From: an uncultured Bacteroidota bacterium
Lineage (GTDB): Bacteria > Bacteroidota > Bacteroidia > Flavobacteriales > Flavobacteriaceae
Direction of reading: 5' to 3'
Length of the DNA stretch: 64,000 nt
Assembly: GCA_902593165.1 (NCBI GenBank)
Contig: CACJHI010000004.1
Coordinates: 1 to 64,000 of the forward strand
Shown here: positions 19,677 through 30,172 of the stretch, piece after piece
Numbering within the stretch: position 1 is the first letter of the stretch
Layout: each line of letters begins with the position of its first letter
Program-made: the position numbers and the translations under genes
Notes under the pieces: generated by a model
The model's input: the letters and a program-made list of their open reading frames with translations, nothing else
What the model was told of the DNA's origin: nothing
Databases searched by the model: none

Positions 19677-22163
19677 ATGGAAAAAGAAAAATTAATCCCT
19701 ATAAAAATAGAAGATGAAATGAAGTCTGCATACATCGATTATTCGATGTCTGTAATTGTTTCAAGAGCATTGCCTGATGTTAGAGATGGGCTCAAACCTG
19801 TTCATAGAAGAGTCTTGTTTGGAATGAATGAAATGGGTGTAAGATCTTCATCTTCCTATAAGAAATCTGCTAGAATTGTTGGAGATGTAATGGGTAAGTA
19901 TCACCCTCATGGTGATAGTTCTGTATATGATACAATGGTTAGAATGGCTCAAGAATGGAGTTTAAGATATAATCTAGTTGATGGACAGGGTAACTTTGGA
20001 TCAGTCGATGGAGACAGTCCTGCAGCTATGAGATATACTGAAGCAAGAATGCAAAAGATATCAGAGGAGTTGCTATCAGATATTGACAAAGAGACTGTTG
20101 ATTTCCAATTGAACTTTGATGATACCATAATGGAACCTACTGTATTACCTACAAGAGTTCCAGCATTAATAATAAATGGAGCTTCAGGAATTGCAGTTGG
20201 TATGGCTACCAATATGCCTCCTCATAACTTATCAGAAGTTATAGATGGAATAATGCAGTATATAGATAATAATGATATTACAATTGATGAGCTTATTCAA
20301 TATGTAAAAGCCCCTGATTTCCCAACTGGTGGTACAATCTATGGATATGATGGTGTTAAAGAGGCTTTTCACACTGGAAAAGGAAGAGTTGTAATGAGAG
20401 GTAAAGCTATCATTGAGAATGTAAGTGATAGAGAGTGCATAATTGTTTCAGAGATTCCTTACCAGGTAAATAAGGCAGATATGATAAAAAAAACAGCTGA
20501 CCTTGTTAATGATGGTAAAATAGAGGGAATATCAACTATAAGGGATGAATCTGATAGAAAAGGTATGAGAATTGTTTATGTTCTAAAAAGAGACGCAATT
20601 CCAAATATAGTTTTAAATAAACTCTATAAGTATACCCCTTTACAATCCTCTTTTAGCGTAAACAACGTAGCTCTAGTAAATGGAAGGCCAGAACTTCTTA
20701 ACCTTAAGGATTTAATCCGTCATTTTGTTGACCACAGACATGATGTTGTCGTAAAAAGAACAAACTTTGAGCTTAAAAAGGCAGAACAAAGAGCTCACAT
20801 ACTTGAAGGACTAATTATTGCTAGTGATAATATTGATGATGTTATAGATCTAATTAAAAAATCCTCAAACGCAGAAGAGGCTAGACAAAAACTTGAAAAA
20901 AAATATAAGCTATCAGAAATTCAAGCAAAGGCTATAATTGAGATGAGATTAAGACAGCTTACTGGACTTGAACAAAATAAATTAAGAGAAGAATATGATG
21001 AGCTACAGAAAACTATTAAAGGATATAAAGATCTTTTAGATAGTAAGCCAAAAAGAATGAATCTTATTAAAGAGGAACTTGCAGATATCAAAGAAAAATA
21101 TGGTGACGAGAGAAGATCAGAAATTGAATATGCTGGAGGAGACTTTAGAGTAGAAGATATAATTCCTGATGAAAAAGTAGTTATTACAATATCTCATGCA
21201 GGTTATATCAAAAGAACTCCATTAACAGAGTATAAAACCCAACATAGAGGAGGAGTGGGTCAGAAGGCAACAAAAACTAGAGATGAAGACTTTCTAGAAG
21301 ACTTATTTGTTGGTACAAACCATCAGTATATGTTATTCTTTACCCAAAAAGGTAAATGTTTCTGGATGAGAGTTTTTGAAATACCAGAAGGTTCTAAGAA
21401 TTCAAAAGGAAGAGCCATTCAAAATCTTATTAACATAGAACAAGATGACAGAGTAAAAGCATTTATATGTACTCAAGATTTAAAGGATGAAGAATATGTA
21501 AATAATCATTACGTAATTATGGCTACAAAAATGGGTCAAGTCAAAAAGACATCACTTGAGCAATATTCAAGGCCAAGATCTAATGGTATAAATGCAATTA
21601 CAATTAAAGAAGACGATGAATTATTAGAAGCGAAACTGACTAATGGTAATAGTCAAATTATGCTTGCTGTAAAATCTGGAAAAGCTATTCGATTTGAGGA
21701 AGGGAAAACTAGACCTATGGGTAGAAATGCATCAGGTGTTAGAGGAATAAGACTAAAAGATAATAAAGATGAGGTTGTAGGAATGATATCTGTAAATGAC
21801 ATGGATGCAAATATTCTAGTCGTTTCTGAAAACGGATATGGAAAACGTTCTTCACTCGAAGATTATAGACTAACTAATAGAGGTGGTAAAGGAGTAAAAA
21901 CTATATCTATTACAGAAAAAACTGGTAAATTAGTAACTTTAAAAAGTGTCTCTGATAGTGACGATCTAATGATTATTAATAAGTCTGGAATTGCTATTAG
22001 AATGCAAGTAGAAGACCTTAGAGTCATGGGAAGAGCAACGCAAGGAGTAAAGGTTATAAGTTTAAAAGATGGCGATAGTATTGCTGCAGTTGCTAAAGTA
22101 ATGAAAGATGATAATGATATTGAAGATATCAACGATATTGAATTTACAGGAGACGCAGTATAA
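19677..22163 (+). CDS. gyrA: DNA gyrase subunit A
   Basis: [38 protein letters not shown]-region variant [11 protein letters not shown], repeated C-terminal beta-pinwheel blades. Confidence 0.97.
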   Translation: MEKEKLIPIKIEDEMKSAYIDYSMSVIVSRALPDVRDGLKPVHRRVLFGMNEMGVRSSSSYKKSARIVGDVMGKYHPHGDSSVYDTMVRMAQEWSLRYNLVDGQGNFGSVDGDSPAAMRYTEARMQKISEELLSDIDKETVDFQLNFDDTIMEPTVLPTRVPALIINGASGIAVGMATNMPPHNLSEVIDGIMQYIDNNDITIDELIQYVKAPDFPTGGTIYGYDGVKEAFHTGKGRVVMRGKAIIENVSDRECIIVSEIPYQVNKADMIKKTADLVNDGKIEGISTIRDESDRKGMRIVYVLKRDAIPNIVLNKLYKYTPLQSSFSVNNVALVNGRPELLNLKDLIRHFVDHRHDVVVKRTNFELKKAEQRAHILEGLIIASDNIDDVIDLIKKSSNAEEARQKLEKKYKLSEIQAKAIIEMRLRQLTGLEQNKLREEYDELQKTIKGYKDLLDSKPKRMNLIKEELADIKEKYGDERRSEIEYAGGDFRVEDIIPDEKVVITISHAGYIKRTPLTEYKTQHRGGVGQKATKTRDEDFLEDLFVGTNHQYMLFFTQKGKCFWMRVFEIPEGSKNSKGRAIQNLINIEQDDRVKAFICTQDLKDEEYVNNHYVIMATKMGQVKKTSLEQYSRPRSNGINAITIKEDDELLEAKLTNGNSQIMLAVKSGKAIRFEEGKTRPMGRNASGVRGIRLKDNKDEVVGMISVNDMDANILVVSENGYGKRSSLEDYRLTNRGGKGVKTISITEKTGKLVTLKSVSDSDDLMIINKSGIAIRMQVEDLRVMGRATQGVKVISLKDGDSIAAVAKVMKDDNDIEDINDIEFTGDAV

Positions 22164-22174
22164 ACAATAAAAAA

Positions 22175-23407
22175 ATGAAAAAACTAATAATTTATATTTT
22201 ACTATTTACAGTATCTTTTTCTTATTCACAGAAAAAAGAGCTTAGAAATGCCAATAAGTTTTTTGTTTCAGGAGAATACGCTTCGGCAATTGACCTACTA
22301 GAATCCTCAAAAGAAGTCTTTGATTCTAGTGATGATAAAATCAAATCTCAAGTTATGCTTCTGTATGGTAAAATACATTCAGCTATGGGAGATTTTGATC
22401 TAGCTATGAAGGCATTTGACATGTCAAGAAATCTAGGCACTTCAGATCAACTTTTAAATCCTGAGATCAACAAACTTGAAACTGCTATAATAACTAGTGC
22501 CGTTGGTGACAATGAGACAGAGAATTATCTCTCTGCAGCTAAAAAACTTAAAATGGTTTACGATTTAAAAAAGGATGTTAACCAAGAGTATCTTTATTAT
22601 GCTGCTTCTTCAGCAGTTAATTCTCAAGATTATTCTGTAGCACTTGAATATTATGAAGAACTAAGAGATATTAAGTATGAAGGAGTTGAGACTAAGTTTT
22701 ACATAACAGAAGTAAGTTCTGGAAATGAAATCGAAATTAATTCTGAAACTGAATTCAAACTATTACAAAAGTCAAAGGACTACTCAAATCCAAGAGAAGA
22801 AGAAACAGAATCAAAATTCCCTGAAATTGTTAAAAACATTGCTCTCATATATAAAGAGCTTGGTCAAAATGATAAGGCTCTAGCTGCTATTGAAGCTGCT
22901 AGATCATCAAATCCAGATGATGTAGGACTTATTATAACTGCTGCTAATATTTATTTTGAATTAGATAATAAAGAAGCTTTTAAAGTTGCAATGTCAGAAG
23001 CGATTGAAAAAGAGCCAAACAATCCTGTTCTTTACTATAATTTGGGAGTGGTTAGTGGTGAGCTTGGTGAAAAGGATGTAGCAATTTCATATTACGAAAA
23101 ATCAATTGAGTTAGATCCTAGTAATGAAAATAGTTATCTCAACTTGGTTGCTTTAATTTTAGATGGAGAACAAGAAATCGTCAATGAGATGAATAGCTTG
23201 GGTACCTCTAGAGCTGATAATTTAAAATATGATGAGTTAAAAGAATTAAGAGAAAATCTCTACAAGGAGTGCGTTCCAATTTTAAAGGATTTAATCTCTA
23301 TAAATAATAACATTGAGGCTATTAGGACACTAATGAATATATACGGTACAATTGGTGATAACTCTGGTTATATGGAGATGAAAAATCTTTTGGAACAACA
23401 AGATTAA
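22175..23407 (+). CDS. Tetratricopeptide-repeat protein with signal peptide
   Basis: N-terminal KKLIIYILLFTVSFSYS; TPR units such as PVLYYNLGVVSGELGEKDVAISYYEKSIELDPSN. Confidence 0.85.
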   Translation: MKKLIIYILLFTVSFSYSQKKELRNANKFFVSGEYASAIDLLESSKEVFDSSDDKIKSQVMLLYGKIHSAMGDFDLAMKAFDMSRNLGTSDQLLNPEINKLETAIITSAVGDNETENYLSAAKKLKMVYDLKKDVNQEYLYYAASSAVNSQDYSVALEYYEELRDIKYEGVETKFYITEVSSGNEIEINSETEFKLLQKSKDYSNPREEETESKFPEIVKNIALIYKELGQNDKALAAIEAARSSNPDDVGLIITAANIYFELDNKEAFKVAMSEAIEKEPNNPVLYYNLGVVSGELGEKDVAISYYEKSIELDPSNENSYLNLVALILDGEQEIVNEMNSLGTSRADNLKYDELKELRENLYKECVPILKDLISINNNIEAIRTLMNIYGTIGDNSGYMEMKNLLEQQD

Positions 23408-23436
23408 ATAATTCTTTTTCAGGTCATTTTTTTATC

Positions 23437-23444
23437 TAAATTTG
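23437..23444 (+). promoter_or_regulatory. Candidate -7 element TAAATTTG for the tRNA pair
   Basis: TAnnTTTG consensus 11 nt before the tRNA-Ser 5' end. Confidence 0.5.
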
Positions 23445-23455
23445 TAAACTCTTTT

Positions 23456-23539
23456 GGAGAGGTGCCAGAGTGGTAATGGAGCAGATTGCTAATCTGTCAA
23501 CGTGTAAACGTTGCCTGGGTTCGAATCCCAGTCTCTCCG
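23456..23539 (+). tRNA. tRNA-Ser (anticodon GCT)
   Basis: GGAGAGG...TCTCTCC acceptor, long variable arm, GATTGCTAATC anticodon arm, GGTTCGAATCC T-arm. Confidence 0.95.
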
Positions 23540-23545
23540 CATAAT

Positions 23546-23619
23546 GGTCGCGTAGCTCAGCTGGATAGAGCATCTGCCTTCTAAGCAGACGGTCATAGGT
23601 TCGAATCCTATCGCGATCA
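23546..23619 (+). tRNA. tRNA-Arg (anticodon TCT)
   Basis: GGTCGCG...CGCGATC acceptor, CTGCCTTCTAAGCAG anticodon arm, GGTTCGAATCC T-arm. Confidence 0.95.
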
Positions 23620-23675
23620 CTATTTTTAATTATTTAAAATTAAGGGTTCTTGTTTTGATACTTGTATTTAAAGTA

Positions 23676-25049
23676 ATGAGAAACACGAAATTATTTATCC
23701 ATATAATCCCACTTTTATTTTTTACTTTTTTTACAGCATGTCAATCGATTGATGATAAAAATCAAATGCCAAATGTTATTCTAATAATGGCAGATGATAT
23801 TGGTTATGAAGGTCTGAGTATTAATGGTAGTACATCATATAATACTCCATTTCTAGATTCATTAGCTTTAAATGGGATAAATTTTACAAATACATTATCG
23901 CAGCCTCTATGTACCCCTTCAAGAGTAAAAATAATGACAGGTAAATATAACTTTAGGAATTATGATCATTTTACTTATTTAAATTCAAACCAGAAAACTT
24001 TTGGTAACCTATTTAAAGAGAATGGATATAAAACAGCTATTGTTGGGAAATGGCAATTAAATGGTCTAAGAATTGGCGATGTTGATAGAAAAATTGCTAG
24101 TGATAATTCTAGACCTTATGAATTTGGTTTTGATGAATATTCTTTATGGCAATTAACTAAACCGAAGCAAAATGGAGAGAGGTTTGCTAATCCTCTTATA
24201 GAGCAAAATGGTAATTTTTTACCGAGAAATGAAAACTCATATGGCCCTGATATTGTATCTGATTATGCTGTTGAATTTATAAAAAGAAATAAGGATAATC
24301 CCTTTTTTATTTATTACCCAATGCTACTTGTTCATGATCCTTTTGTTCCAACTCCAGATTCACCAGAATGGTCATCTTTAGAAACTAGATCAACTCCAGA
24401 CACTAGATATTTCATTGATATGGTAAATTATATGGATAAAATTGTTGGGAAAATTATAAATGAACTAAAACAACAAGGTGTTTTTGAAAATACACTACTA
24501 ATCTTTGTTGGTGATAATGGGACTCCTAAGCAAATAACATCAAAGACTATCAATGATGTTATTCCAGGTGGTAAAGGCCTAACAAATAATACAGGGGTTA
24601 ATGTTCCTATGGTAGTCAGTTGGCCCTCAAAAATTAAAAATAATTCAACAAATTCAGATTTAATAACTTTCGCTGACTTCTATTCTACATTTTCAGATAT
24701 CCTAGGAGTTCCTGATGAAAGTGATGGTACAAGTATGATGGATATTTTTTCTGATAATGTTATTAATGATAGAGAAATAGTATCAATTTTTTATAACCCA
24801 TTATGGGGTCAAAATCGAGATAAAAACTATTTTTCTCAAACTGTAAAATATAAACTCTATAATGATGGAAGTTTTTTTGATATTGAAAATGATATTTATG
24901 AGAAACAACCACTTTTAGATGAAAATTTAACTAAAGATCAACTTCTGATAAAAGAAAAACTTTTTAAAGAAATTAACATTACTGATAATAAATTTTTGAA
25001 TAAAGAACCAGGTGTTATTCTTTCTCCATTAGATTGTTGTAACTACTAA
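23676..25049 (+). CDS. Sulfatase 1, putative lipoprotein
   Basis: ORF track starts at TTG 23655; ATG at 23676. Lipobox FFTAC; NVILIMADDIGYEG; CTPSR formylglycine motif (QPLCTPSRVKIMTGK). Confidence 0.92.
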   Translation: MRNTKLFIHIIPLLFFTFFTACQSIDDKNQMPNVILIMADDIGYEGLSINGSTSYNTPFLDSLALNGINFTNTLSQPLCTPSRVKIMTGKYNFRNYDHFTYLNSNQKTFGNLFKENGYKTAIVGKWQLNGLRIGDVDRKIASDNSRPYEFGFDEYSLWQLTKPKQNGERFANPLIEQNGNFLPRNENSYGPDIVSDYAVEFIKRNKDNPFFIYYPMLLVHDPFVPTPDSPEWSSLETRSTPDTRYFIDMVNYMDKIVGKIINELKQQGVFENTLLIFVGDNGTPKQITSKTINDVIPGGKGLTNNTGVNVPMVVSWPSKIKNNSTNSDLITFADFYSTFSDILGVPDESDGTSMMDIFSDNVINDREIVSIFYNPLWGQNRDKNYFSQTVKYKLYNDGSFFDIENDIYEKQPLLDENLTKDQLLIKEKLFKEINITDNKFLNKEPGVILSPLDCCNY

Positions 25050-25580
25050 TTATACAACATCTGCTTTAATTTTTTTAAAAGCAATTGTAATTTGAGCTTC
25101 AACTGTTTTTACTGAAATATTTAATAAAGTTGCAATTTCATGATTTGTTAGCCCTTCGGTTTTACTTAATTTAAAAATCTCTTTACACTTTTTAGGTAGT
25201 TTATTTATTGATCTATCAATTAATTTAATTAATCTATCAAAATCAGATTCAGACGATTCGCTAATAATTTGATTTAAATATTTAACATATTCATCATGGA
25301 TTTTCAATAGTGATTTATTTTTATGGTAGGAGTTAATAAACTGATTGTATACAGACCTATATAAAAAACCATCTATAGAATAATTAGGGTCTAATTTTTT
25401 TCTAAATTCATATGTCTTTATAAATACTTCTTGAACAATATCTTTTGCCATTGAGTAGTCGCCGGATAAACTTATAGCATATGCAAAAAGTCTTTGATGA
25501 TATTTATCAACTAAGTATGAAAAAGCATCTTCATCAGCTTTTTTAAGTAATTGAACTAAATTTTTAGTGTTTATTTTCAA
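25050..25580 (-). CDS. ECF-type RNA polymerase sigma factor (FecI/SusR-associated type; TTG start)
   Basis: DYSMAKDIVQEVFIKTYEFRKK sigma2 region; LPKKCKEIFKLSKTEGLTNHEIATLLNISVKTVEAQI sigma4 HTH. Confidence 0.92.
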   Translation of the reverse strand: MKINTKNLVQLLKKADEDAFSYLVDKYHQRLFAYAISLSGDYSMAKDIVQEVFIKTYEFRKKLDPNYSIDGFLYRSVYNQFINSYHKNKSLLKIHDEYVKYLNQIISESSESDFDRLIKLIDRSINKLPKKCKEIFKLSKTEGLTNHEIATLLNISVKTVEAQITIAFKKIKADVV

Positions 25581-25644
25581 AATATATTAATCAATTTAAT
25601 AAAAAATTTTAGGGGTTTGTCTTTTTTGATATGTATATATATTA

Positions 25645-26799
25645 ATGAGCTTAAAAATAGATAAGAATTTTGAGAACTTAATTATTAAGTATATAAATCA
25701 AAATACTAAAACTGAAGACTTAAAATCATTATTAACCTACTTAAAAGATTCTAAGAATCTTAGTTTATTTAAGCTCTATATAAAAATTAATTTTTTTTCA
25801 ATTTACGTTATGAATAGAATGGATAAAGACGAAATAATAGATATTATTAAAAATAAAATTAAGAAAGATCAAAAAAGAGAAAAGAGAAAGAAATATTTAA
25901 TTAAATCACTAAAATATGCTGCAGTTTGTGTAACGGTTTTTTATTTAAGCCATCTTTACACACTAAATCAAATAAATTCATCAGAAACTGCAGAGGTAAT
26001 AATTCCAGACGAAGATGAAATTTTTATTGAGAATGAAAAAGGCGAAATTTTTCTAATCGAAAAAATAGATTCTATTGAGATATCTAAGAATTCATTCAAG
26101 GAATCTAATCGCATTGTATATGAGGAAAATATCGGAGTTGAAACAGAAGAAGTTGAGGTTCATACTATAAATGTTCCTTATGGCAAAAGGTTTAATCTTC
26201 AATTATCTGATGGTACGGAAGTTTACCTAAACTCAGGTACTATAATGGAATATCCAGTTTCATTTTTACCAAATCAAACTAGATCTGTATATATTGAAGG
26301 TGAAGCATTTTTTAATGTAAAAAAAGCTGCCAATTCCATCTTTGAAGTTCGCTCAAATCAAATTATAGCCTCTGTTTATGGAACCAAATTTAATTTCAAA
26401 AACTTTTCAGAAGATTTCTCTTCAGATATAGTTTTAGTTGAAGGGTCTCTTGGAATATCTAATGAGAACACCACCGATATAAACATGCTTTCTCCCGGAT
26501 ACAAAGCCTCTATTGATAAAGAGATATTTAAAATTTCAAAATCAAAGGTTAACTCTAAGATTTATACCTCTTGGGTAGATGGAGATGTAATATTTAGAAA
26601 TGAAACTTTTGATCAGATTATTCAAAAGCTTCAAAGACTTTATAACATAACAATTATTAATAATAGTAAAATATCCAATCAATTATTTAATGCAAGTATA
26701 AATGTTGAGGAAGAAAAGATTGAAGATGTATTAGGCTACTTTAATAAAATATATAACATTGATTTTCAAATATTTAACAATAAAATAATCATAAACTAA
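25645..26799 (+). CDS. FecR-family anti-sigma factor
   Basis: Single TM YLIKSLKYAAVCVTVFYLSHLY; NVPYGKRFNLQLSDGTEVYLNSGTIMEYP; EGEAFFNVKK; C-terminal DUF4974-like region. Confidence 0.94.
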   Translation: MSLKIDKNFENLIIKYINQNTKTEDLKSLLTYLKDSKNLSLFKLYIKINFFSIYVMNRMDKDEIIDIIKNKIKKDQKREKRKKYLIKSLKYAAVCVTVFYLSHLYTLNQINSSETAEVIIPDEDEIFIENEKGEIFLIEKIDSIEISKNSFKESNRIVYEENIGVETEEVEVHTINVPYGKRFNLQLSDGTEVYLNSGTIMEYPVSFLPNQTRSVYIEGEAFFNVKKAANSIFEVRSNQIIASVYGTKFNFKNFSEDFSSDIVLVEGSLGISNENTTDINMLSPGYKASIDKEIFKISKSKVNSKIYTSWVDGDVIFRNETFDQIIQKLQRLYNITIINNSKISNQLFNASINVEEEKIEDVLGYFNKIYNIDFQIFNNKIIIN

Positions 26800-26822
26800 A
26801 ATTAAATTAAAAACCCAATTAT

Positions 26823-29800
26823 ATGAATAACAATCAAAATAGAAATAGTATATCTTTTATTGATAGACTAAGGAACTCTGTTTTCATTATTCTCACATTG
26901 ATTTCAACCAATATAATTTATTCTTCTGCTCAAGATATTACCTTGAAGATGAATAATTCAACCTTGGTTCAAGTCATAGATGAAATTGAAGCAATTTCAG
27001 AATATAAATTTATTTATTCTTTAAGTGCTTACGATTTTAATAAAGTTGTATCTGTCGATGTAACCGAGGAGAATATTGATAATTTATTAGAAATAATTTT
27101 TAATAATGAAATCAATTATGAAATCGTAGATGATAAAATAATTCTTAAAGAAAAGGATTTATCAAATAATACAACTGTAGATATAATTCAAGCTACTGTA
27201 ACAGGAAGAATAACAGACTCAAATGGAATCCCTCTTCCGGGAGCATCTATTATTGAATCAGGAACTTCTAATGGAACTACATCTGATTTTGATGGTAATT
27301 TTTCATTGGATATTTCAGATGAAGATGTTATTCTAGAAATTTCATATATAGGTTTTACATCACAGACAATATCTGTAAGTAATTCAGATAATATTCAAGT
27401 TTCTCTTGTTGCATCTAGATCTGCTCTAGATGAAATTGTCTTAACAGGATATGGTTCAACTCTTAAAAGAGAGTTGGTGTCTTCGATATCACAAGTATCA
27501 GGTGATGAACTGACAAACCAACCTGCATCCAATGTCTCTAATATACTTCAAGGTAAAGCAGCAGGTGTAAGTGTTATAAGCAATAATGGAGAACCTGGTT
27601 CGAGAGCTACAATATCAATTAGAGGTATTAGTTCAATTAGCGGAAATAATGGTCCTCTTTATGTAATTGATGATGTAATTGTTGGGACAGATTTTGATCT
27701 TAATAATATTAATGTAAATGATATTCAATCAATTGAAATTTTAAAAGATGCTAGTTCACTTGCTATTTACGGTACAAGAGGAGCAGCTGGAGTTATATTA
27801 ATACAAACAAAAAGTGGACTTTCAACACCAGAAGGGAGTGTTGAAGTTAGTTTGAACCATTATACTTCATTTGACGAAGTTAAAGCTATGCCTGAACTAG
27901 GAGATGTTGCTCTTTGGAAAGAATATTGGAGTGAAGGTCTTAGTTTAATTCCTGGTGAAGACGGATATGGTGCAAATGATCCTAATTTTGTATTTCCATA
28001 TGACGACAGAAGAGATACAGATTGGAACAGTGCTATTTTACGTGATGGACAAATAAATAACACAGATCTAAATATTTCTGGTAATTCAGAGAAAACTAAT
28101 TATTTCGTCTCTATAAGTAGATTTGATCAAAAAGGAGTAGTTAAAGGTTCGGGTCTTTTAAGAAATGGACTTAGACTTAATTTAGATACAAAGGTAAATG
28201 ATAAGCTTAGGACTGGTATAAGATTCAGTTTAGTGGATAGAAAGCAAGAAAATCAAAAGTTAAACTGGTCAAATGTTTATTATCAGACAATTCCTTATTG
28301 GCAAATCTATGAAGATGATGGTAAAACGTATACTGGAATTAACCCTATAAGTGGAATTCCACAAAGAAATCCAGTTGCAGATGTTACAGATAGAATAGAC
28401 CATAGTTTTATTACAAATCTTAACAGTAATGCATATATTGAGTATGACTTAATTCCTGGTCTTACACTAAAAAGTTCACTTGGAATTAATATGGGTTGGA
28501 ATAAAAACAATTACTATCTCCCTACATACATTCCTCCAAGAAGTGTCGCAAATTCAGGTGGAATTGCCAGAGTTAGACACAATCAAAACAGGAATTATCT
28601 TTTTGAAAATACAGCAACCTATTCATTTGAGGATGGTGACCATTCTCTGAAAATTCTTGCCGGATATACTAGACAAAAAACAACTTCTACTATGACTATG
28701 GCAACAGGTGAAGGATATCCTAATGATGTACTTACATTTAATAATTTATCTCTTGGTGCAGATCCTGAGTCTAATTTAATTGGATCTAATTATGGACAGA
28801 GAACATATACATCAATCCTTAGTAGGATTAATTATGGTTATATGGATAGATACTTTCTTACTCTAGTTGCAAGGCGAGACGGATCCTCAGTTTTTGAAAC
28901 AGGAAACAAGTATGCTACTTTCCCATCAATAGGTGCAGCGTGGATAGTTAGTGAAGAAGACTTTATGCAGAACCAAGATGTAATAAGTAATCTTAAATTA
29001 AGAGCAAGTTATGGAATTGTTGGTGAGCAAGGAGTGCCTCCATACAACTCATTTGCTAGATATAGCGATTTTCCAATGTTTTTAAATGATGGAAGATTAA
29101 ACACTGTACTTCTTAGCTCTATTCCTAGTCAAGGACTGGAATGGGAAAAAACTTATCAGTCGGATGTTGGTTTAGAAATAGGATTTGCAAACAATAGATA
29201 TAGTCTTGAGTTTGATTACTATGAAAAAAGAACTGAAGATCTTCTTTTGGAAAAACCTTTACCATATACAGCAGGTAATACAAGACTTGAGAATATTGGA
29301 GAAATTGAGAATAAAGGATTTGAATTATCTATATCATCAGTTAATATAGAAAAAGAAAATTTTGTGTGGTCAACTTCACTTTCATTATCTCAAAATAAAA
29401 GTGAATTAATTTCTCTTGGTGATGGTCAAGATTATATTGCTCTTGATGATGTTGTTGCTTCAGGTAATGGTACTCCAATTAGGCTTGTGCCTGGTTATCC
29501 AATCCCTAGTTTTTGGGGTGCAAATAATCTTGGGACATACAAAACAAGAAATGATATTGATACTGATGGAAGATTTGGTAGATCATTTCTTGGTGGACCA
29601 AGACTTGAGGACCAAAATGGTGATGGAACATGGAATGATTTAGATTATGTTTATCAGGGAAGTCCAGAACCAGATCTGTTTGGTGGTATAAGAAATGTTT
29701 TTTCTTACAAAAAATGGACTCTTGATACTTTTGCTCATTTCTCAATTGGAAATACAATGTTTAATGGTTCTGTTGCAGAAAGTTATTATGCAAGAGGAGC

Positions 29801-30155
29801 ATATTTAAACCTTCTACCGGAGCTAAAAGATAGATGGACGGAAGAAAATTATATGTCTGACATACCTAGAGCAGGTACAGCTTTCGGTACATATGTTACA
29901 ACTAATGAAACTTCTTTTCAAGATGCATCATTCTTTAGATTAAAAAATGTTACACTAACATATGATTTAGATAACCCTCCATTTGTGAGAGATGCATCAA
30001 TCTATGTAAGTGCACAAAATCTACTTTTAATAAGTGATTATAAATGGGGTGACCCTGAAGTAAGTCAGTATGGAAATCAATTAAACAGAGGTGTTTCAGA
30101 TTCATCATATCCTTACTCTTCAAGTGTATCCTTAGGATTAAATATTAAATTTTAA
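26823..30155 (+). CDS. SusC/RagA-type TonB-dependent outer membrane transporter with N-terminal STN domain
   Basis: STN DITLKMNNSTLVQVIDEIEAISEYKFIYS; CarboxypepD-like VTGRITDSNGIPLPGASI; plug GKAAGVSVISNNGEPGSRATISIRGISS; IEILKDASSLAIYGTRGAAGVILIQTK. Confidence 0.96.
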   Translation: MNNNQNRNSISFIDRLRNSVFIILTLISTNIIYSSAQDITLKMNNSTLVQVIDEIEAISEYKFIYSLSAYDFNKVVSVDVTEENIDNLLEIIFNNEINYEIVDDKIILKEKDLSNNTTVDIIQATVTGRITDSNGIPLPGASIIESGTSNGTTSDFDGNFSLDISDEDVILEISYIGFTSQTISVSNSDNIQVSLVASRSALDEIVLTGYGSTLKRELVSSISQVSGDELTNQPASNVSNILQGKAAGVSVISNNGEPGSRATISIRGISSISGNNGPLYVIDDVIVGTDFDLNNINVNDIQSIEILKDASSLAIYGTRGAAGVILIQTKSGLSTPEGSVEVSLNHYTSFDEVKAMPELGDVALWKEYWSEGLSLIPGEDGYGANDPNFVFPYDDRRDTDWNSAILRDGQINNTDLNISGNSEKTNYFVSISRFDQKGVVKGSGLLRNGLRLNLDTKVNDKLRTGIRFSLVDRKQENQKLNWSNVYYQTIPYWQIYEDDGKTYTGINPISGIPQRNPVADVTDRIDHSFITNLNSNAYIEYDLIPGLTLKSSLGINMGWNKNNYYLPTYIPPRSVANSGGIARVRHNQNRNYLFENTATYSFEDGDHSLKILAGYTRQKTTSTMTMATGEGYPNDVLTFNNLSLGADPESNLIGSNYGQRTYTSILSRINYGYMDRYFLTLVARRDGSSVFETGNKYATFPSIGAAWIVSEEDFMQNQDVISNLKLRASYGIVGEQGVPPYNSFARYSDFPMFLNDGRLNTVLLSSIPSQGLEWEKTYQSDVGLEIGFANNRYSLEFDYYEKRTEDLLLEKPLPYTAGNTRLENIGEIENKGFELSISSVNIEKENFVWSTSLSLSQNKSELISLGDGQDYIALDDVVASGNGTPIRLVPGYPIPSFWGANNLGTYKTRNDIDTDGRFGRSFLGGPRLEDQNGDGTWNDLDYVYQGSPEPDLFGGIRNVFSYKKWTLDTFAHFSIGNTMFNGSVAESYYARGAYLNLLPELKDRWTEENYMSDIPRAGTAFGTYVTTNETSFQDASFFRLKNVTLTYDLDNPPFVRDASIYVSAQNLLLISDYKWGDPEVSQYGNQLNRGVSDSSYPYSSSVSLGLNIKF

Positions 30156-30172
30156 AATATAAAACCAAAAAA

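Noticed and set aside
29416-29643. 75-aa same-strand alternative-frame ORF within susC
   Set aside because: Hydrophobic low-complexity translation inside the SusC coding frame; no evidence for expression.
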